16,717 bases of DNA from JAUWZS01 sp964423085 (lineage in GTDB: Archaea; Aenigmatarchaeota; Aenigmatarchaeia; CG10238-14; SCSR01). Shown here in pieces: positions 13,388 through 16,717 of the stretch. The notes under the pieces are model-generated. The model did no database searches. It worked only from the letters and a program-made list of their open reading frames with translations, and was not told the origin of the DNA. Location of the stretch: contig CAYRDB010000014.1 of assembly GCA_964423085.1 (NCBI GenBank), positions 1-16,717 on the forward strand. Reading direction: 5' to 3'. Both the position numbers and the translations under genes were made by a program. Numbering within the stretch: the stretch's first letter is position 1; every line of letters begins with the position of its first letter.

Positions 13388-13395
13388 TTTATATA
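13388..13395 (+). promoter_or_regulatory. strong TATA box for the 92-aa ORF
   Basis: TTTATATA is a near-consensus archaeal TATA element, predicting transcription start about 13417 and a leader of about 28 bases with GAGGTG five bases before the ATG. An inverted-repeat arm begins two bases downstream of the box. Confidence 0.65.
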
Positions 13396-13396
13396 C

Positions 13397-13440
13397 CACC
13401 TCTGTACATTAGTAACTATCCAATAGTAACAACAGAGGTG
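13397..13440 (+). repeat. nested inverted repeat between TATA box and start codon
   Basis: The outer arms CACCTCTGT (13397-13405) and ACAGAGGTG (13432-13440) are perfect 9-bp complements. Nested inside, ACTAT-CCA-ATAGT (13415-13427) is a perfect 5-bp-arm dyad that extends with GT/AC after one mismatch. The right outer arm contains the GAGGTG ribosome-binding site. The left arm lies between TATA and the predicted transcription start. It could be a DNA operator, or an RNA hairpin masking the SD if transcription starts earlier. TAGTAA also recurs at 13380, 13410 and 13424. Confidence 0.7.
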
Positions 13441-13445
13441 CAGCA

Positions 13446-13724
13446 ATGTCAATAAGAAACCAGGTTTCAACATGCTCCGAACAGTACAGCAAGTGGAAGA
13501 AGCTGGCTATGGATGCTGACACTGTTTCAGGCGTCAAGGAGTGCTTGAACAAAGCTCTGTTTTGGATGGAGCTTCAGACGGCATTCGTAACGCTTTGGAG
13601 CATAGAGAAGACCAATGTCAACAACAGCGCGGCAAAGATGGAGCTAATAAAAGCAAAGACAAACCTTTCAAAGAAACTTGCGGACTATGCCCAAAAGACT
13701 CTGGAAGAGCTAAATTGGATGTAG
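13446..13724 (+). CDS. hypothetical 92-aa helical protein
   Basis: I do not recognise this family. The 92-residue protein looks entirely helical, with no signal peptide or membrane span. A first amphipathic half (KECLNKALFWMELQTAFVTL, about residues 31-50) contains aromatic and hydrophobic residues. A second, lysine-rich half (AAKMELIKAKTNLSKKLADY, about 62-81) leads to a tail ending in LNWM. This suggests a helical hairpin or small bundle. The gene has a strong TATA box, an excellent ribosome-binding site (GAGGTGCAGCA) and an inverted repeat over the promoter, so it is probably well expressed and regulated. It is flanked by the beta-CASP nuclease and phosphoglycerate mutase; neither gives a clear hint to its role. 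Confidence 0.85.
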   Translation: MSIRNQVSTCSEQYSKWKKLAMDADTVSGVKECLNKALFWMELQTAFVTLWSIEKTNVNNSAAKMELIKAKTNLSKKLADYAQKTLEELNWM

Positions 13725-13739
13725 CCGCTGATTTTCTTC

Positions 13740-13748
13740 TATATATAC
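13740..13748 (+). promoter_or_regulatory. TATA box for phosphoglycerate mutase
   Basis: TATATATAC lies just after the stop of the 92-aa ORF and predicts transcription start near 13770. The resulting leader of about 28 bases has no recognisable ribosome-binding site before the ATG (AAATATTATAG). Confidence 0.5.
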
Positions 13749-13797
13749 GCAAATTCTCTCACAAAGAGTTATCCGATAAAAAAACCAAATATTATAG

Positions 13798-15033
13798 ATG
13801 GCGGTAGCTGCGAGAGCGGCGCAAAAGAAAACTGTGCGCCCTTCCAGAAGGAAGAAAGTTGTGTTCATAGTAGTTGACGGGATGGCTGATACTCCCGTAA
13901 ACGGCAAGACTCCTCTCTCCGAAGCGAAGACTCCTAACATGGATTGGCTGGTTGCGAACGGCGCGGTCGGGGAGCTTGACCTTGTGAAAGAGAGCCTGGC
14001 CAAGAAGCTTTACAACAACGTTGTATGGAGCCAGGTGGCCAACATAGCACTTCTCGGTTTGGACCCTTCCAGATACTATCTAAAAAGGGGTCCGCTTGAA
14101 GCAGTTGGCACTGGAATACCCTACGAAGACGGGCATCTTGCTGTCAGGTGCAACTTTGCCACAGTGGACAGGGACATGAACATAACTGACCGCCGAGCAG
14201 GCAGATCTTCCTTTTGCCTGGACGAGATAGCGAGGGCTGTGAACAAGGGTGTGAAGATAGACTATGACTTTGTTTTCATGCGTACATACGGTCATAGAGC
14301 GGTTCTTATAATAAAGGCTCCTCTAAGCGACAACATAACGAGCAACGATCCGTACGGGGACTCGAAAGCCCTTCCGATAGTTGCGCTAGACCCTGATGCT
14401 GAGGCGTCCGCTGCAGTTGTCCAGAGTTTTATAGACAAATCCCACAAGGTTATAGCATACCACGAGAAGAACGCGGAAAGGATTTCCAAGAGCCTGCCTC
14501 CGGCAAACTACATACTTGTCAGGGAGGCAGGGAACCGCATAGTTAAGCTGCCCGACTTCAACAAGAAATGGAACACGAAGGCTGTTTGCATATCCGAGAA
14601 CGGCGTCATGAAGGCGACTTGCATGCTCTCCGGATTCAGCTCTGTCACAGTCCCGGAGATGGACAGCGACAAGACCGTGGACTTTATTTTCGAGAACATA
14701 GAGTCGGCACTTTCAGAGTATGATTTTGTGTACGCCCACATGAAGGGCGCGGACGAGCCGGCGCACGACGGGAATTTTGAAAAGAAAAAAGCCGCCATAG
14801 AGGCGATAGACAAAAAGCTGGGCGCGTTCAAAAATTTCGACGGGATTGTGGTTGTGACATGCGACCATATCACGTCGTGCAAGTCAAAGTCGCACGTGAT
14901 AGGCCCCGTGCCTGTAGTTGTTTACGGAAGGAAGAAAGATGATGTTTCATCGTTCAGCGAAAAAACTGCCAAGGAAGGCTCTCTAAAGCTAATGAGCGGT
15001 CGCGAGCTTCTCAAGTTTGTTTTCGGCAAATGA
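13798..15033 (+). CDS. apgM: 2,3-bisphosphoglycerate-independent phosphoglycerate mutase, archaeal type
   Basis: This 411-residue alkaline-phosphatase-superfamily enzyme interconverts 3- and 2-phosphoglycerate. Metal and active-site elements are visible: D27 in FIVVDGMADTP, the nucleophile S78 in NVVWSQVANIALLGLDP, TDRRAGR (130-136), HMKGADEPAHDG (314-325, with D319 and H323), D356-H357 in VVTCDHITS, and H366. The serine context is WSQ where many relatives have GSD; the serine itself is kept. A basic extension of about 20 residues (AAQKKTVRPSRRKK) precedes the fold. No SD is seen. The enolase gene follows 36 bases downstream, giving consecutive steps to PEP. Confidence 0.93.
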   Translation: MAVAARAAQKKTVRPSRRKKVVFIVVDGMADTPVNGKTPLSEAKTPNMDWLVANGAVGELDLVKESLAKKLYNNVVWSQVANIALLGLDPSRYYLKRGPLEAVGTGIPYEDGHLAVRCNFATVDRDMNITDRRAGRSSFCLDEIARAVNKGVKIDYDFVFMRTYGHRAVLIIKAPLSDNITSNDPYGDSKALPIVALDPDAEASAAVVQSFIDKSHKVIAYHEKNAERISKSLPPANYILVREAGNRIVKLPDFNKKWNTKAVCISENGVMKATCMLSGFSSVTVPEMDSDKTVDFIFENIESALSEYDFVYAHMKGADEPAHDGNFEKKKAAIEAIDKKLGAFKNFDGIVVVTCDHITSCKSKSHVIGPVPVVVYGRKKDDVSSFSEKTAKEGSLKLMSGRELLKFVFGK

Positions 15034-15046
15034 TTTCTTAAGCAAA

Positions 15047-15065
15047 ATCCAATTTCTAATTGGGT
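15047..15065 (+). repeat. short hairpin between apgM and eno
   Basis: CCAATT (15049-15054) and AATTGG (15058-15063) are perfect complements around a 3-base TCT loop. The stem extends by a U-G and an A-U pair to 8 bp. It ends four bases before the enolase ATG at 15070, and its right arm holds GGGT, the only SD-like bases there. A translational control or RNA-processing role is possible. It is not a typical terminator, as no T-run follows. Confidence 0.55.
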
Positions 15066-15069
15066 CTGT

Positions 15070-16242
15070 ATGATAATCAGGGGTATGAAGATAAGGAAGG
15101 TTTTCGCCACAAACTCGCTACCCACTATAGAGATTGAGATAGAGACAAAGGACGGAAGGGTGTCCAGTTCTGTTCCAATGGGAACGAGTGTGGGATCGAA
15201 CGAGGCCGAAGTCATGCCTGCGGAGGACGCAATAAGGAAATTCGCAATTTTCAGGAGGCACTTTACGTCAAAAGGATTCGAGACTCAAGAAGACGTTGAT
15301 TTGACCATAAAGGCAATAGACAGCACTCCAAAGCTGAGGGAGATTGGAGGGAATCTGGCGCTCGCAATATCTTCCGCGTTTTTCAAAGCTTTCGCGCTTA
15401 ACGAAGGCATGGACTTGTTCGAGTATGTTTACGAAAAGACTGGCCAGAAAAGGCCGAATATGCCAATGCCTTTGTGCAACATGGTCGGCGGATGGCACGG
15501 CCAGACCGACATACAAGAGTTTCTTCTAATGCCGGTCACCCAGAAAAGGTTCTCAACTTCGGTGGACGTGCTGTCCAAGTGCTATCTAAAAATGGGAAGC
15601 GAACTATCCAGAGAGGATACGTCATTCTCTTACGGAAAGAACATAGAGTCTGCTTGGGTCACATCTCTGAACCACGAAACCATACTCCGCCTTCTTTCGT
15701 CAATGGCCAGCCAGAACCTTCTAAGCATAGGGCTTGACGTTGCCGCATCTAGGATGTGGAACGGAGCTCAATATGTGTACAAGCAGGCCAAGCTGATAAG
15801 GACAGAGCAGCTAAACTTCATGGAGGACCTGGTGAAAAGATTCCCGATATCCTACATAGAAGACCCGTTCGAGGAGGAGGATTTTGTATCCCACGCCACT
15901 CTTCTTCACAGAATGTCTGGAAGGAGCGTGATGGTGTGCGGGGACGACCTGTTCACCACGAATCTGTACAGGCTGAAAAAGGGGCTGGAAAACAAGTCTG
16001 CGAACGCTGTTATAGTGAAGCCCAACCAGGTTGGGACGATAACGGACACTATAAAGTTTGTCGAGGAGGCGAAGAAGAACGGGATGAAGACGGTCATGTC
16101 GCACCGCTCGGGAGAGACAGAGGATACCATGATATGCCACCTGGCAGTCGGACTGGGATGTGACTACATCAAGCTGGGGATATCTGGGGAAAGGACCGCA
16201 AAGATAAACGAGATAATAAGAATAGAAGACTCTATGGTATGA
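15070..16242 (+). CDS. eno: enolase, short divergent form
   Basis: This 390-residue protein is an enolase, converting 2-phosphoglycerate to PEP. By comparison with yeast enolase the key residues map as S40 (GTSVG), H143 and E150 (GGWHGQTDIQEF), E193 (IESAW), metal ligands D223, E264 (IEDPF) and D292 (GDDLF), the catalytic base K317 (KPNQVGT), H345 (SHRSGET) and K368. It is shorter than the usual 410-430 residues. The near-invariant GDEGGFAP motif is replaced by KNIESAWV, and the H143-E150 spacing is two residues shorter than normal. The catalytic set looks intact, so activity is likely but loop geometry is unusual. The next in-frame ATG is at 15085. Confidence 0.92.
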   Translation: MIIRGMKIRKVFATNSLPTIEIEIETKDGRVSSSVPMGTSVGSNEAEVMPAEDAIRKFAIFRRHFTSKGFETQEDVDLTIKAIDSTPKLREIGGNLALAISSAFFKAFALNEGMDLFEYVYEKTGQKRPNMPMPLCNMVGGWHGQTDIQEFLLMPVTQKRFSTSVDVLSKCYLKMGSELSREDTSFSYGKNIESAWVTSLNHETILRLLSSMASQNLLSIGLDVAASRMWNGAQYVYKQAKLIRTEQLNFMEDLVKRFPISYIEDPFEEEDFVSHATLLHRMSGRSVMVCGDDLFTTNLYRLKKGLENKSANAVIVKPNQVGTITDTIKFVEEAKKNGMKTVMSHRSGETEDTMICHLAVGLGCDYIKLGISGERTAKINEIIRIEDSMV

Positions 16243-16279
16243 AAAATCCTTTAGCAAAATAAGTCCTGCTGATACAAAA

Positions 16280-16468
16280 CTAGTCCAATTCTTTCACAAC
16301 TTTGCCCAGTATGGTTGCTATGCCCCCTGTTGGCAGCGCTATGTCCTCGTTGCAGCCATCGCATTTCACTCTAGTGGCGGCCTTGTTGAAAACTATGGAA
16401 GTTTTCTTGCATTTCGGGCACTCCACTTCAAGGAACTTGCTGCTGGGCTCTGGTATTTTTTCTTTCAT
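16280..16468 (-). CDS. rps27e: 30S ribosomal protein eS27
   Basis: This 62-residue protein is the archaeal eS27, a small zinc-ribbon protein of the 30S subunit. Four cysteines form the ribbon: C17 and C20 in VECPKCKK and C36 and C39 in VKCDGCNE. The usual LPTGGIATILGKVVKELD end is present. The ATG at 16468 is four bases after GTGA in AAAGTGATTTT, whose TGA is the eL42 stop. The eL42-eS27 pair is standard in archaea. The gene converges on enolase with a 37-base gap. Confidence 0.96.
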   Translation of the reverse strand: MKEKIPEPSSKFLEVECPKCKKTSIVFNKAATRVKCDGCNEDIALPTGGIATILGKVVKELD

Positions 16469-16472
16469 AAAA

Positions 16473-16717
16473 TCACTTTGTCAGCTCGAATTTTTTGGCT
16501 CTGAAACCCAATCCTTTCATGTGCTTCTTGCCGCATACTTCGCACTTGTACCTTAGGTTCAGCTTCCTTGTGGACTTTTCCCTTCCCTTAGGGTTCTCCT
16601 TCGGGAAAGAGTGGTATCCTTTCATCTTCCTCAAGAACCTCCTCTGGCCCTGCGCCATGGTCCTCCTGCCCTTTCCCTTCGCCTGCTCAACCTTGTGGCT
16701 GGTGTGCTTGTTGCAGT
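16473..16717 (-). CDS. rpl44e: 50S ribosomal protein eL42, 5' end beyond window
   Basis: The frame is open to the window edge and reads CNKHTSHKVEQAKGKGRR at its upstream end, matching the conserved CKKHTxHKV of archaeal eL42 (L44e), an E-site protein. The second zinc pair is in LRYKCEVCGKKH, and the C-terminus is AKKFELTK. Only about 81 residues are visible; the first CxxC residues and the start lie outside. An internal ATG at 16658 preceded by AGGAGGACC resembles a start but lies within the conserved region, so I do not use it. The AAG TGA end creates the ribosome-binding site of eS27. Confidence 0.95.
   Translation of the reverse strand, partial: CNKHTSHKVEQAKGKGRRTMAQGQRRFLRKMKGYHSFPKENPKGREKSTRKLNLRYKCEVCGKKHMKGLGFRAKKFELTK

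Noticed and set aside
13541..13807. 88-aa plus-strand ORF overlapping the 92-aa ORF in another frame
   Set aside because: No promoter or SD fits its start; the 92-aa frame has TATA, SD and start in register.
15474..16257. Several ORFs of 74-148 aa on both strands inside enolase
   Set aside because: Enolase catalytic residues are continuous through this region in the main frame, so the others are shadows.
16243..16279. Terminator between eno and eS27
   Set aside because: The 37-base convergent gap shows no hairpin with T-run on either strand that I could support.
16473..16658. Internal ATG at 16658 in eL42 with upstream AGGAGGACC
   Set aside because: The frame stays open upstream and encodes the conserved eL42 segment CNKHTSHKV, so this is an internal methionine with a coincidental SD-like sequence.
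1..16717. CRISPR arrays, insertion sequences or prophage genes
   Set aside because: No direct-repeat array, transposase, integrase or phage protein was seen on either strand.

Overview
The window is archaeal. It carries the S10/spc-type ribosomal protein cluster in archaeal order, with archaea/eukaryote-only members (eS4, eS27, eL42), RNase P subunit Rpp29 and aIF1 embedded in the cluster. It also has archaeal-type TyrRS, a beta-CASP nuclease of the aCPSF2 type and archaeal phosphoglycerate mutase. Tight packing, small accessory ORFs, a shortened uL22 and a divergent short enolase suggest a streamlined lineage, perhaps DPANN/Micrarchaeota-like. That placement is inference, not something the sequence proves.

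Region 1 (3-8099, minus strand, read right to left): one near-gapless operon uL3-uL4-uL23-[59-aa ORF]-uL2-uS19-uL22-uS3-uL29-aIF1-Rpp29-uS17-uL14-uL24-eS4-uL5-[68-aa ORF]-uS14, followed by a separately promoted tRNA-Gly(UCC). Genes overlap or sit within a few bases of each other, except for 41 bases before rnp1. At many junctions the TGA stop lies inside the next gene's GTGA ribosome-binding site. Two small unrecognised ORFs are inserted at uL23/uL2 and uL5/uS14. These are the best novelty candidates in the window.

Region 2 (8100-9695, plus strand): a divergent intergenic region with two dyad elements, then a HIT-family protein with an unusual basic tail and an archaeal prepilin peptidase. 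Both appear to have leaderless-type promoters.

Region 3 (9700-11990, minus strand): tyrS followed by serS. serS converges on the prepilin peptidase with a 4-bp gap. tyrS shares a divergent promoter region with the beta-CASP nuclease.

Region 4 (12089-16242, plus strand): the beta-CASP nuclease, then a 92-aa unknown helical protein behind a strong TATA box with a nested inverted repeat. Next come phosphoglycerate mutase and enolase, a lower-glycolysis pair converting 3-phosphoglycerate to PEP, with a small hairpin between them.

Region 5 (16280-16717, minus strand): eL42 (truncated by the window edge) followed by eS27, using the same stop-in-SD junction. No CRISPR array, insertion sequence or stretch over 300 bases without a gene was found.
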